Source: a virus. Taken from it: a stretch of 34,676 nt of DNA. Positions 1-6,140 of the stretch are shown here, piece after piece. A program made the position numbers and the translations under genes. A model generated the notes under the pieces. That model did no database searches. It was not told where the DNA came from and saw only the letters and a program-made list of their open reading frames with translations. The stretch lies in IMG/VR virus record IMGVR_UViG_3300015360_000016, positions 1 to 34,676 of that record. One strand, 5' to 3'. Position 1 is the stretch's first letter. Every line of letters begins with the position of its first letter.

Positions 1-123
1 AGTTTTTTCGCCTCCGCCATCAACTCCGCCTCCGCCATCGTCTGAGCCGCCGGCCCCACGTTCTGCACGATCTGTTTATCCGGCGCGTTCAACCCCAGCA
101 GCCGGGCCAGGCGGTCCGCCGCC
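1..123. repeat. 123-bp terminal direct repeat (left copy)
   Basis: Bases 1-123 are identical to 34554-34676. The open reading frame of the small terminase reads through the junction without interruption, so the window is one turn of a circular or circularly permuted molecule with an assembly overlap. A genuine packaged terminal repeat of T7 type is a less likely alternative, because it would lie inside a coding sequence. Confidence 0.93.
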
Positions 124-518
124 CCGTGCACGCTATGAAATTTCACCTTCACCCGCCCGTCTTCCGTCGCCTCGAACGATTCAATCAAATGCGTTTTGCC
201 CTGCTTCTTCGCCTGCTCAAAGTCGAACGCCACCACCATTCCCTTTTTGACGGAAATAAAATCCCCCATGTCCGCCCGGAAATGCTCCGTCAACCGCTCC
301 ACCAGTTCCTTGCGGTCCGCCACCGCCTGCGCCGCCCCTGCCACCCGCAGCGCCGCCAGTTCCGCCACCACCACCGCATCCCGCATCAGTTTCGACGCCA
401 CCGCCTCCAGCCCCGCACCGCGCTTGTACCCCGCCCGCGCCGCCGCCTCGCGCTGCGTCGATCCGGAATATACAAATTGTGCAAACTTAACTTTCTTCGT
501 ATGGCTCGCGCTGCTCAT
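1..518 (-). CDS. terS: Terminase small subunit (5' part; gene wraps round the circle)
   Basis: This is the DNA-recognition subunit of the packaging motor. Translation from ATG at 518 gives a protein with an N-terminal helix-turn-helix-like segment (Q-R-E-A-A-A-R-A-G-Y-K at about residues 22-32), as expected for phage small terminases of the Terminase_2 type. Helical, Ala/Glu-rich sequence follows. The frame runs off base 1 and continues at 34553 down to a TGA at 34541-34543, giving 176 residues on the circle. It starts 2 nt after the stop of the HTH gene 521-700 and precedes the large terminase, the standard order. The 3' end contains two copies of a 12-bp GCCTCCGCCATC repeat (10-21 and 28-39), a possible packaging-recognition repeat, although they also encode a simple E/A-rich tail. 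Assignment rests on position plus the HTH pattern. Confidence 0.8.
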   Translation of the reverse strand, partial: MSSASHTKKVKFAQFVYSGSTQREAAARAGYKRGAGLEAVASKLMRDAVVVAELAALRVAGAAQAVADRKELVERLTEHFRADMGDFISVKKGMVVAFDFEQAKKQGKTHLIESFEATEDGRVKVKFHSVHGAADRLARLLGLNAPDKQIVQNVGPAAQTMAEAELMAEAKK

Positions 519-520
519 CT

Positions 521-700
521 CTAAAGCCCCAACGTCCGACGCTTCCGCAGCATTTCGAGTGTTTGTTCCAGCTCAAATTTCTTGTGGCGGCTCACACTCA
601 GTGACACAATGACGCCCTCCCGCTCCCGCCGGTAGATCGTCCAGCGCGACACCCCCAGCCGCGCCGCCAATTCCTCCACGCTCACAATCGTCTGCTGCAT
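521..700 (-). CDS. Small helix-turn-helix protein (MerR/excisionase-like fold)
   Basis: A 59-residue protein starting at ATG 700. Residues 6-30 (V-S-V-E-E-L-A-A-R-L-G-V-S-R-W-T-I-Y-R-R) are a typical winged-helix recognition segment of the HTH_17/excisionase type, followed by a basic C-terminus (R-K-R-R). Its TAG stop is separated by only 2 nt from the terS ATG, so the two are probably translationally coupled. Position at the junction of the early and late leftward genes would fit a late-gene regulator, an excisionase, or a DNA-binding partner of the terminase; the sequence does not decide between these. A weak AGGA-type ribosome site lies upstream. Confidence 0.75.
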   Translation of the reverse strand: MQQTIVSVEELAARLGVSRWTIYRREREGVIVSLSVSRHKKFELEQTLEMLRKRRTLGL

Positions 701-716
701 AAAAGCGGGTTCCTAT

Positions 717-1493
717 TCACGACTTCGCCGGCTTCGCCTTCCACTTCCCCATCACCTGAAATTCACCATTTTTGTTCCTCTGGTACATTGTTATTTCCCG
801 CTGCGCGTTCGCCTCCGCCTCGGCCTGCACCGCCGCCCAGTCCATCTTCTCCGCGCTGTCCCGAATCGACCGCGGTGCCTCCGTCTCCGTCATCTTTGCC
901 GCCAAAATCGCCTGCGTGGAAGGCTTCACCGCCAGCGTCTGCCCCGCCAGAAGCCCGCCCACAAACCGAGCGTTCACCATCGCTTCTGGCAATGGCCCGC
1001 TATCATCCCCCGTCGGAATACTCACCACCGTCGGCGCCGCGCCGTTCTCTTTCTGGTCATTCCGCATTCCGCATTCCTCAATCCTCAATCCGTCCGGGCT
1101 TCCCAGCGCCTGCAACGTCGTTTTCGTGTCATACCGCCGAAGCCAATCCCGCCAGATGCTCATGGCATGCTGGTCCGGGCACTGTTTCACGTACACGCGC
1201 AACCCCTTCACGCTCGCCGCCACCAGTTCTGCGTTGGAACTCTCCGGGTATAGAACCACATATTCCCGGATGCTGACGTCCTCCGCCTTACACAGCCCCG
1301 TCGCCAGCGCCGCCGAACGTGACGCATCCTGGATGCGCTGCGCCATCTCTGCCGGCAGCCGGCGCCCGTTCCCGGCCGCCATCCCCGCATTCGTTTTCAC
1401 ACAACCGGTCCAAAGGGTCAACACATGCCCCATCGCCAGTTTCCCCGCCCGCCCCGCCACAATCTCCGGCAACCCCGCCGCCATTTCACCCAC
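717..1493 (-). CDS. Hypothetical early phage protein with heptamer-repeat insertion
   Basis: A 258-residue protein of unrecognised family. The start is a GTG at 1493 with a good GGAGG-type ribosome site about 8 nt upstream; an ATG at 1484 is the alternative. The N-terminal half looks globular, with a W-R-D-W-L-R-R-Y motif near residues 113-120. The middle contains the peptide L-R-I-E-E-C-G-M-R-N, which is encoded by a 35-bp island of five heptamers (1058-1092) and is probably an in-frame insertion in a linker. The C-terminal part is polar and Ala/Glu-rich, ending basic (K-W-K-A-K-P-A-K-S). It is the last large gene of the early leftward block before the HTH gene. No function can be assigned. 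Confidence 0.65.
   Translation of the reverse strand: MGEMAAGLPEIVAGRAGKLAMGHVLTLWTGCVKTNAGMAAGNGRRLPAEMAQRIQDASRSAALATGLCKAEDVSIREYVVLYPESSNAELVAASVKGLRVYVKQCPDQHAMSIWRDWLRRYDTKTTLQALGSPDGLRIEECGMRNDQKENGAAPTVVSIPTGDDSGPLPEAMVNARFVGGLLAGQTLAVKPSTQAILAAKMTETEAPRSIRDSAEKMDWAAVQAEAEANAQREITMYQRNKNGEFQVMGKWKAKPAKS
1058..1092. repeat. Heptamer repeat island (5 x 7 bp)
   Basis: Five consecutive 7-bp units on the + strand: CATTCCG, CATTCCG, CATTCCT, CAATCCT, CAATCCG. The island lies in frame inside the 258-aa gene. Confidence 0.85.
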
Positions 1494-1520
1494 GCTTCAC
1501 CCCCTCCCGAAAAAGTTCAC

Positions 1521-1727
1521 TCAAAGCAGCATCAGCCGCGCCCGCAGATACTTCCCCAATTCCACCTGCACCCCGAAACGCTGTTCAAACGTCACCGCGC
1601 GCAACACCAGCACGTCCAGCGCCTCGGCCTCCGCGTGCGTGAGCGGTCCCACGAAGCCGCCCGCGTCGCGTTCGATCACACTCCGTGCTATCTCAATCGC
1701 GTCCACCTTCGCCTCATGCCGTGCCAT
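1521..1727 (-). CDS. Small hypothetical protein
   Basis: A 68-residue, mostly helical, charged protein (begins M-A-R-H-E-A-K-V-D-A-I-E-I-A-R). The start is ATG 1727, preceded by GGGAG 8 nt upstream; that ribosome site overlaps the stop of the replication gene (TGA 1732-1734), so the genes are tightly coupled. No family is recognised. The central H-A-E-A-E-A-L-D-V-L-V-L segment suggests an amphipathic helix. Its neighbourhood directly behind a replisome-organizer-like gene would allow a role as a replication accessory factor, but this is only an inference from position. Confidence 0.6.
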   Translation of the reverse strand: MARHEAKVDAIEIARSVIERDAGGFVGPLTHAEAEALDVLVLRAVTFEQRFGVQVELGKYLRARLMLL

Positions 1728-1731
1728 GCGC

Positions 1732-2874
1732 TCAACTCCCCAGCCTGCCCGTGACCCCGTACGCCTGTTCCGCCGATTCCGCCTCAAGACCCCTGCCCCC
1801 TGCCGTTCCCGCCCCCCCCTCGGCCATCATTTCGCGCACCATCCCGTCCAGCCTCGCGCGCAGTCCCGGGCTTTCGTTCCGCTGCGTTTCCACGTGGTTG
1901 TAGGCGCGCGTTCCCAGCGTGGCGTAATGCTCCTTCGGTGCGAAACTGTTCTTCACCCGCGTGAGGACGAACCCAACCCTATTGGCCATGGACTGACCGC
2001 CGTCGTTCAGCGCCTGCGTGTGAAACAGGTTTCCTAGAAAGCCATGAAACCAGAGATCGTCCGGCACGCGCTTGCGATCCTCGCGCCACCAGCGCCGGCA
2101 CTCGTGAAGCAGCTGCCGCATTTCTGAATCGTTCAGCCACCCCTGCCGCCGCAACGCCTCCGCGCAATACGCCCAGCGCTGCCAGGATTCAGCCGTCTCC
2201 GCCTTCGAGCCGTTCCCATACGCCGCCGCTGCCTCCGCCGCCTTCCCCGCCGCCGCCGTTTCCGTTTCCGTTTCCGTTTTGCCGTTCTCCGCTGTTCTTG
2301 GCGCCTTGGCGTCTGGGCGGTTCAATCCGTTGCCGTTGCCGTTGCCGTTGCCAGCGCTTTTTGAAGCCGCCGGCGGCGCCGCCGCGGTAGTAGCTGTTGC
2401 CTTTGGTACGGTACGGTACGGTACGGTTACCTGCGCCGTCCGTGCGCCGTCCGTGCTCCCGTCCGCGTCCTGTCCATTGGATTTCCGTTGGACAGGACAC
2501 GGACTCTCTAGCGCCGGTCCACTCGGTTTTACGCCCCTTTCCCGCGCCGTCCGCTTGCGTTCCGCGTCCATCGCGCGTTTGTCCAGAAGCCTTCCGGCAT
2601 ATGTCCGCCAGTCGTGCAACGTCCCGTCCGCGTTCAAGAACAGCGCCGTCGTCAGCGCCTCTTTCACGTCGACCTTGCCATCGTAAAACATTTCGTCCGC
2701 CAGATCCTGAGATTCAAAGCGCGACAAGTCCCCGCTGGGCGCGAACTCCAACGCGTATAGCCACAGGCTGGTCACGTGCCCGATAGCACACGCCCGCTTA
2801 ACGCCCAAGGCGCGCGCCAACGCCTTAATCTTCGGGTGATGCCTCACGGTCTGGTGCAGTTCAATCCATGCCAT
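1732..2874 (-). CDS. Replisome-organizer-like replication protein
   Basis: A 380-residue protein. The N-terminus (M-A-W-I-E-L-H-Q-T-V-R-H-H-P-K-I-K-A-L-A, then a GHVTSLWLYAL segment) resembles the winged-helix N-terminal domain of phage replisome organizers, which bind the phage origin and load the host helicase. A long low-complexity linker follows (about residues 150-225), containing T-V-P-Y-R-T-V-P, a G-N-G-N run and a T-E-T-E run, all encoded by short tandem repeats. A C-terminal helical, Trp-rich domain (residues 230-290) comes next. Lack of a phage DNA polymerase or helicase gene fits a phage that recruits host replication proteins. The pentamer repeat at 2405-2424 lies in the linker and could shift the frame by slippage. 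The 3' end carries another heptamer island (1788-1808). Confidence 0.7.
   Translation of the reverse strand: MAWIELHQTVRHHPKIKALARALGVKRACAIGHVTSLWLYALEFAPSGDLSRFESQDLADEMFYDGKVDVKEALTTALFLNADGTLHDWRTYAGRLLDKRAMDAERKRTARERGVKPSGPALESPCPVQRKSNGQDADGSTDGARTAQVTVPYRTVPKATATTAAAPPAASKSAGNGNGNGNGLNRPDAKAPRTAENGKTETETETAAAGKAAEAAAAYGNGSKAETAESWQRWAYCAEALRRQGWLNDSEMRQLLHECRRWWREDRKRVPDDLWFHGFLGNLFHTQALNDGGQSMANRVGFVLTRVKNSFAPKEHYATLGTRAYNHVETQRNESPGLRARLDGMVREMMAEGGAGTAGGRGLEAESAEQAYGVTGRLGS
1788..1808. repeat. Heptamer repeat island (3 units)
   Basis: GACCCCT, GCCCCCT, GCCGTTC on the + strand, inside the 3' end of the replication gene. Confidence 0.55.
2256..2279. repeat. Hexamer microsatellite (CCGTTT)x4
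   Basis: Four perfect 6-bp units encode the Thr-Glu run of the replication protein linker. Unit length is a multiple of three, so copy-number change keeps the frame. Confidence 0.9.
2327..2350. repeat. Hexamer microsatellite (CCGTTG)x4
   Basis: Four perfect 6-bp units encode the Gly-Asn run of the replication protein linker. Confidence 0.9.
2405..2424. repeat. Pentamer repeat (GGTAC)x4 inside a coding frame
   Basis: Four perfect GGTAC units followed by an imperfect GGTTAC, inside the replication gene at about codons 150-157. Gain or loss of one unit would shift the reading frame. Confidence 0.9.
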
Positions 2875-2892
2875 ACAGTTCCGCCTTCTTCG

Positions 2893-2985
2893 TTAAACGC
2901 CGCCATGCTTCGACCACCACCGCCGGAACTTGCCCATTTCCAAGCGCCGTAAGCCGGTCCACCCGATGGGCCACCCCATGAGCAC
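2893..2985 (-). pseudogene. Stand-alone 30-aa remnant resembling the C-terminus of phage DNA methylases
   Basis: Starting at GTG 2985 (GGAGG-like site a few bases upstream), this frame encodes V-L-M-G-W-P-I-G-W-T-G-L-R-R-L-E-M-G-K-F and ends R-R-W-W-S-K-H-G-G-V. The pattern LMGWPIGWT...LEMxKFRxW is what I recognise as the usual extreme C-terminus of phage DNA methyltransferases. No methylase body is present upstream in any frame; instead an unrelated gene with an octamer island lies there. It is either a decayed methylase tail or a real mini-protein. The other frame over this stretch (from ATG 3041) lacks recognisable features. Confidence 0.45.
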
Positions 2986-3037
2986 CCCTCCACCGCTGCC
3001 GGCAAATAGCCATGAATGATCCGGTTCGCCTGAATGT

Positions 3038-3517
3038 TCATCCCTGCCCCGCCGTTCTCTGCGCCTCTGCGCCTCTGCGGTCAACAAGGGCCCGTTGCAC
3101 CCGTTCGTCCGCAAAAAACGTCTCCAGCGTGTCCCGGTGAGCACTGCTCTCCTGCCGATGCTGCATCTTCTTCAAGAGCCACCCCAGATAGTTCAGCCCT
3201 TCGAACGTCCGCGCGATCGCCAGCAACGTTCTGCCGCGGTACTGCGCCGGCCTGCTGTTGCGGTAGAAACTCTCCGCCGCTTTCATCCACGCCGTCTTCC
3301 CCGCCGCCCCCATCAAGGCTGCCTGTCTCTCCGCCTCAGTTAATTCAATGCCCGTTACGGCGGTTAAAGGTTGCGGGTTACTGGTTGCGGGTTGAACCGC
3401 CGGCCCCTGCCGGTGCTGCTCCCTGCCCCCTGCCCCCCGTCCCGCAACCGCCCCATACCCGCCCCAGTTCCCCGCCTGCTCCGCTGATACGCGGATCCCG
3501 CTGCGTGGCTCAGCCAT
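3038..3517 (-). CDS. Hypothetical protein with repeat-derived N- and C-terminal segments
   Basis: A 159-residue protein starting at ATG 3517, overlapping the stop of the upstream 52-aa gene by 8 bases. The N-terminal 50 residues are low complexity and are encoded by two heptamer islands (3418-3445 and 3362-3396). The central part (residues 55-140: E-L-T-E-A-E-R-Q-A-A-L-M-G and later F-E-G-L-N-Y-L-G-W-L-L-K-K) looks like a compact helical domain. The last 15 residues come from an octamer island (3057-3080). The genuine domain is therefore probably only about 90 residues. Family not recognised. Confidence 0.6.
   Translation of the reverse strand: MAEPRSGIRVSAEQAGNWGGYGAVAGRGAGGREQHRQGPAVQPATSNPQPLTAVTGIELTEAERQAALMGAAGKTAWMKAAESFYRNSRPAQYRGRTLLAIARTFEGLNYLGWLLKKMQHRQESSAHRDTLETFFADERVQRALVDRRGAEAQRTAGQG
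3057..3080. repeat. Octamer repeat island (3 x 8 bp)
   Basis: CTCTGCGC, CTCTGCGC, CTCTGCGG on the + strand. Preceded by GCCGTT, as is the related island at 34517-34548. Confidence 0.85.
3362..3396. repeat. Heptamer repeat island (5 x 7 bp)
   Basis: GGTTAAA, GGTTGCG, GGTTACT, GGTTGCG, GGTTGAA: five consecutive GGTTNNN units, in frame inside the 159-aa gene. Confidence 0.85.
3418..3445. repeat. Heptamer repeat island (4 x 7 bp)
   Basis: GCTCCCT, GCCCCCT, GCCCCCC, GTCCCGC on the + strand, 21 bp from the preceding island and also in frame inside the 159-aa gene. Confidence 0.7.
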
Positions 3518-3668
3518 GCGCCACCTGCTCCGCGTTGTAGACCGATTCGCAGCGATCGCAGAATGTGGGAAGGCTCATTGCGCGGCCCTCACTGCCGAGG
3601 GTCGCTTGTGGTGGGCACGCCCTGCCGATCGTCGCGTGCTGGTGTTGCGGCGGGTTTTGTTCAAACAT
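3510..3668 (-). CDS. Small cysteine-containing protein
   Basis: A 52-residue frame from ATG 3668, preceded at short spacing by CAGGGG. It contains C-P near residue 18 and a C-D-R-C pair near residue 37, which could bind one zinc ion together with nearby histidines. Its stop overlaps the start of the next gene, consistent with coupled translation. A strong hairpin (3684-3719) lies just upstream of its ribosome site. No family recognised; the coding call is moderate because of its size. Confidence 0.45.
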   Translation of the reverse strand: MFEQNPPQHQHATIGRACPPQATLGSEGRAMSLPTFCDRCESVYNAEQVAHG

Positions 3669-3683
3669 ATGGCCCCTGTTCCG

Positions 3684-3719
3684 GATTGCGGACCGGGGCA
3701 CACGCCCCAGTCCGCAATC
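3684..3719. promoter_or_regulatory. Strong intergenic hairpin (10-bp plus 5-bp stem)
   Basis: GATTGCGGAC (3684-3693) pairs perfectly with GTCCGCAATC (3710-3719). After one mismatch, GGGGC (3695-3699) pairs with GCCCC (3704-3708) round an ACAC loop. It sits 3 nt downstream of the stop of the DUF2303-like gene and about 15 nt upstream of the next start. No T-run follows on either side, so it is not a classical intrinsic terminator; it may be an mRNA processing or stability element or a protein-binding site. Confidence 0.8.
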
Positions 3720-3722
3720 GCG

Positions 3723-4598
3723 TTAGCTGATCGGTTTCAGGTAGTTCCATTCCGCATAGTCCGGCGCGCCCATCGTCACGACCATGCCCGGCGTCTTTTT
3801 TAGCGGTTCAAGCGCGAAACACATTTCGTCAAACGCCTGCAGCTTCGCGTCCAGCACGTCCCCGCTGTTGAGCGTCACGAAAATGCCGGTCCCGTCCGGT
3901 GTGGTTTCGATGCACAGGTCAATTTCCACATCCACCGGCTGCGTCTGTACGTACAGCGGCACCTGTAGCGTGATCGTCTCGGGCAACTCCACGATTTCTT
4001 CGCCCTTGCTGCCCTGAATGTTGGTCTTGATCAGCAGCCCATTCAGCGCCCTCTTGCCCTTGCCCTGGTAAAGCTCGATCGACGTCGATCCCTTCACCTG
4101 CGACAACATCAACATCAGGTCCCGCCCGTCGGGCTCGATAATCGCGCGGCGGTTCCACCCCAGAAAGTCCGCGAACTGCGCCAGCGCCACCCGGCGCACT
4201 GCCAGCAACTGTGCCCACGTGGCCCAGCGCGGGTGAATCAAGGGTTCAAAGGTCACGATTTCCGTTCCGCCCCTGTCTAGCCGGTCATCCAGCACCGCCT
4301 GCACGCGGCCTTCGTTGGGATTAGAGAACACCACCGTGGTGTCCTTCCCGTACTTCGTTAAAAAATCCACAAATCCTTTCACGTTGTAGAATATGTGGCT
4401 GCGCGGCTTGCTCTCCTCCTTCACCAGCGGCCGCGGGTCTTCCGCCGCCACTTTGCGTTTCTCCACGATCAATTTTTTGATCGTGTTGCCTGCTTCGTCC
4501 TGCGTGGTCACGACGTCCATTACCGTCTGCTGGCTGTCGCTGATGCGCGTGATCAGATCCTGCACCGCGTCTCCCGTCGGAATTTTCGAATAATCCAT
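3723..4598 (-). CDS. DUF2303 (YfdQ)-like phage protein
   Basis: A 291-residue protein from ATG 4598 with AAGGGGG immediately upstream. The order of segments matches my recollection of the DUF2303 family found in early regions of many temperate phages: an S-H-I-F-Y-N-V-K-G-F-V-D-F-L segment near residue 70, a V-Q-A-V-L-D-D strand, an H-P-R-W-A-T-W-A-Q segment, a Q-F-A-D-F-L-G motif, then a C-terminal beta-rich part (P-L-Y-V-Q-T-Q-P-V-D-V-E-I-D-L) and an A-F-D-E-M stretch. The family's function is unknown; members commonly sit near replication or recombination genes. It is followed downstream by the 36-nt hairpin. Confidence 0.65.
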   Translation of the reverse strand: MDYSKIPTGDAVQDLITRISDSQQTVMDVVTTQDEAGNTIKKLIVEKRKVAAEDPRPLVKEESKPRSHIFYNVKGFVDFLTKYGKDTTVVFSNPNEGRVQAVLDDRLDRGGTEIVTFEPLIHPRWATWAQLLAVRRVALAQFADFLGWNRRAIIEPDGRDLMLMLSQVKGSTSIELYQGKGKRALNGLLIKTNIQGSKGEEIVELPETITLQVPLYVQTQPVDVEIDLCIETTPDGTGIFVTLNSGDVLDAKLQAFDEMCFALEPLKKTPGMVVTMGAPDYAEWNYLKPIS

Positions 4599-4655
4599 AA
4601 TGCCCCCTTGAATTGTTTTTTTTTCAGTCGCCAGCGCCACACCGGGCTGGCTTAG

Positions 4656-5069
4656 TTACTTTTTGTTTTCAATCACTTCGCCGGTCTCGGTGTTCACCAT
4701 GTCCCCGGCCTTCGTGGTCAGTACGCCCTGGCGCGGGTTGTCTTCGGTGCTGCCGCTCTTGCGCACCCACAGCGTGGCCTGGCCGTCCTGTTCGCTTTCC
4801 TCGATCGCCTTCGAGACCGATGGCGGCCGTGTGGGCAACGTTTGTGAAATCTGCGCCTTCACGCTAAAATCGCCTTCGTCCACGCCATCGAACTGGATCG
4901 TGACCTTCATATTCAACACGGCTTTCACCCCGCGCGCCGCATCCCGTCCGTGTTTTTTCTTAAACTCCAGCAGCTTGGTGATGTTCTCTTTCAGCGCGTC
5001 GTTGACTTCCTTTTCGTAGCGCCCTTCATCGATCAGCGACATTTCCAGCGCTGCATACTTGCGGGCCAT
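4656..5069 (-). CDS. Hypothetical early phage protein
   Basis: A 137-residue protein from ATG 5069 with an excellent AGGAGG ribosome site. A charged helical N-terminus (residues 15-50, K/E-rich) is followed by a beta-rich region (V-L-N-M-K-V-T-I-Q-F-D-G-V) and a C-terminal part with L-W-V-R-K-S-G-S-T-E-D-N-P-R-Q. It lies directly upstream of the DUF2303-like gene, so the two probably act together. No catalytic motif is visible and the function is unknown. Confidence 0.75.
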   Translation of the reverse strand: MARKYAALEMSLIDEGRYEKEVNDALKENITKLLEFKKKHGRDAARGVKAVLNMKVTIQFDGVDEGDFSVKAQISQTLPTRPPSVSKAIEESEQDGQATLWVRKSGSTEDNPRQGVLTTKAGDMVNTETGEVIENKK

Positions 5070-5082
5070 CGTTCGTTCCCTC

Positions 5083-5289
5083 CTAAGGTATAGAGTTGCG
5101 GCACGGCGGCACGGCTGACAATTCAGCCATGAACCGCACCTCATTCCTGCGCATTGTTTTCAAGCGTTCCGCCGCGTCCCGTTCCGACATCGCGCAGCCG
5201 CCCAGCCCGAATATCACCAGCACCGCCAGGGCCGCCACGATCAGCGAACGCCAGCACCACACCCGCCAGCGCGTTAGGGCGCGGTTCAC
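5083..5289 (-). CDS. Small predicted lipoprotein overlapping the upstream gene
   Basis: A 68-residue frame starting at 5289. A basic N-terminus (R-W-R-V-W-C-W-R) leads into a hydrophobic segment (S-L-I-V-A-A-L-A-V-L-V-I-F-G-L) ending in the lipobox G-L-G-G-C at about residue 32, then a short charged tail. The last 149 bases of the deoxyribosyltransferase-like gene (5141-5668) overlap it in another frame. This out-of-frame arrangement resembles Rz1-type outer-membrane spanins, but it sits in the early region, far from the lysis genes. The overlap means one frame could be a chance opening; the lipobox makes this one plausible. Confidence 0.5.
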   Translation of the reverse strand: MNRALTRWRVWCWRSLIVAALAVLVIFGLGGCAMSERDAAERLKTMRRNEVRFMAELSAVPPCRNSIP

Positions 5290-5668
5290 TGTGCTCGTCC
5301 ACGCTCGCGCTTATTCGGTCCGCCCAGTCTTTCACTGTTGGCGTCACGGCCGGCATCCGCTCCAGCCTGAAAAGCCACTCTCCCACGGTGTGGAGCGGCA
5401 AACCCAATTCCAGAGCCATGTTCACTTCCAGTTTCGCGCCGGCCGATTCATTCCACCCCGGCAGTACCGCCAGCCCGTCCGCCTTCAACACGTTCTCCAT
5501 CGAACGGCGCATGTAAAGCCGGCGTTCCAGTGTCACGTCCCCGCCGAACTCGTCCGCGGGATTGATCACCTCAAACCCTTTCACGCCCAGCCGTATCGCC
5601 GCCGTGACGAATGCCGGATAATTGAACTCCGGCCGCCCGGTCATCGGCCCACATAGATAAAGTTTCAC
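5141..5668 (-). CDS. DUF4406 / nucleoside 2-deoxyribosyltransferase-like protein
   Basis: A 175-residue protein. Its N-terminal 110 residues show the DUF4406 signature: Y-L-C-G-P-M-T-G at 4-11, F-N-Y-P-A-F at 15-20, G-F-E-V-I-N-P-A-D near 31-39, and a D-G-L-A-V-L-P-G-W-N-E-S-A-G-A-K-L-E segment near 64-81. These correspond to the nucleotide-binding loop, the nucleoside-binding segment and the catalytic Glu region of the deoxyribosyltransferase fold. Phages use such proteins in nucleotide salvage or unknown nucleotide-linked roles. The C-terminal 60 residues are poor in structure and lie over the lipoprotein frame 5083-5289. Confidence 0.8.
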   Translation of the reverse strand: MKLYLCGPMTGRPEFNYPAFVTAAIRLGVKGFEVINPADEFGGDVTLERRLYMRRSMENVLKADGLAVLPGWNESAGAKLEVNMALELGLPLHTVGEWLFRLERMPAVTPTVKDWADRISASVDEHSEPRPNALAGVVLAFADRGGPGGAGDIRAGRLRDVGTGRGGTLENNAQE

Positions 5669-5692
5669 GCTCTACCCCTCCTCCGATTGTGC

Positions 5693-5998
5693 TTAACTGC
5701 TGGTCACTTCACCGATCTGTTCAGCGCCGCCAATGCCATGACTCGGATTGCGCCGTTCTCTTACGAGGTGGGCCGCGATTTTTTGGCGTAAATGATTGTC
5801 GATCACGTAAAGCGTGACTTCATCGCCCTTCGCGACGAATTCATGTGTTAGCGTGTTGTTCTCGGTGCTGCGCAGTCCGATGAACAGCATCGCGACGTGG
5901 CGCCGGTGCAGTTCCGTTAGTAGTTCCGCCGTGCTGCACCCGATCAATGGCGGCGCATAGAGTTTCCGCCGCCCGTGCTTTTTCTTCGATCGCTCCAC
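5693..5998 (-). CDS. Hypothetical basic early protein
   Basis: A 101-residue protein if GTG 5998 is used, which has GGAGG at 9 nt spacing; an in-frame ATG at 6007 abuts the ribosome site and is less likely. The N-terminus is basic (E-R-S-K-K-K-H-G-R-R-K). The middle has alternating strands and helices (T-A-E-L-L-T-E-L-H-R-R-H-V-A-M-L-F-I-G-L-R, then E-V-T-L-Y-V-I-D). Its 5' part overlaps the 3' end of the zinc-ribbon gene 5841-6140 in another frame. No family is recognised. Confidence 0.6.
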   Translation of the reverse strand: MERSKKKHGRRKLYAPPLIGCSTAELLTELHRRHVAMLFIGLRSTENNTLTHEFVAKGDEVTLYVIDNHLRQKIAAHLVRERRNPSHGIGGAEQIGEVTSS

Positions 5999-6140
5999 AG
6001 TGCCCATCCTCCAGCGCAATCAAAAAGGCCACGTCTTCCACATGCCCGCACTGACTGCAGCGCGGCATGTCCGTCAGCCGCCCCGCCCACTCCACCTTCC
6101 CGTCACACTGCCCGCATAACGCGGCATTCATCGCGTCCAT
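5841..6140 (-). CDS. Zinc-ribbon protein
   Basis: A 99-residue protein from ATG 6140 (GGAG 7 nt upstream). C-G-Q-C at residues 9-12 and C-S-Q-C-G-H at 28-33 make a CxxC-x15-CxxC zinc ribbon. A helical acidic segment follows (V-A-F-L-I-A-L-E-D-G), and then a low-complexity tail that overlaps the next gene and may be non-functional. Small zinc-ribbon proteins are common in early phage operons and often bind nucleic acid or host transcription proteins; no specific partner is indicated here. It overlaps the end of the upstream zinc protein gene by 38 bases. Confidence 0.65.
   Translation of the reverse strand: MDAMNAALCGQCDGKVEWAGRLTDMPRCSQCGHVEDVAFLIALEDGHCGAIEEKARAAETLCAAIDRVQHGGTTNGTAPAPRRDAVHRTAQHREQHANT

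Noticed and set aside
126-612. Plus-strand open frames over the terS gene
   Set aside because: They are Arg/Pro/His-rich shadows of the minus-strand small terminase, with no ribosome sites and no recognisable domains.
772-2037. 421-aa plus-strand frame
   Set aside because: Shadow of three well-spaced minus-strand genes with coupled ribosome sites; composition (Ser/Arg/Pro/Ala) is typical of antisense frames in GC-rich DNA.
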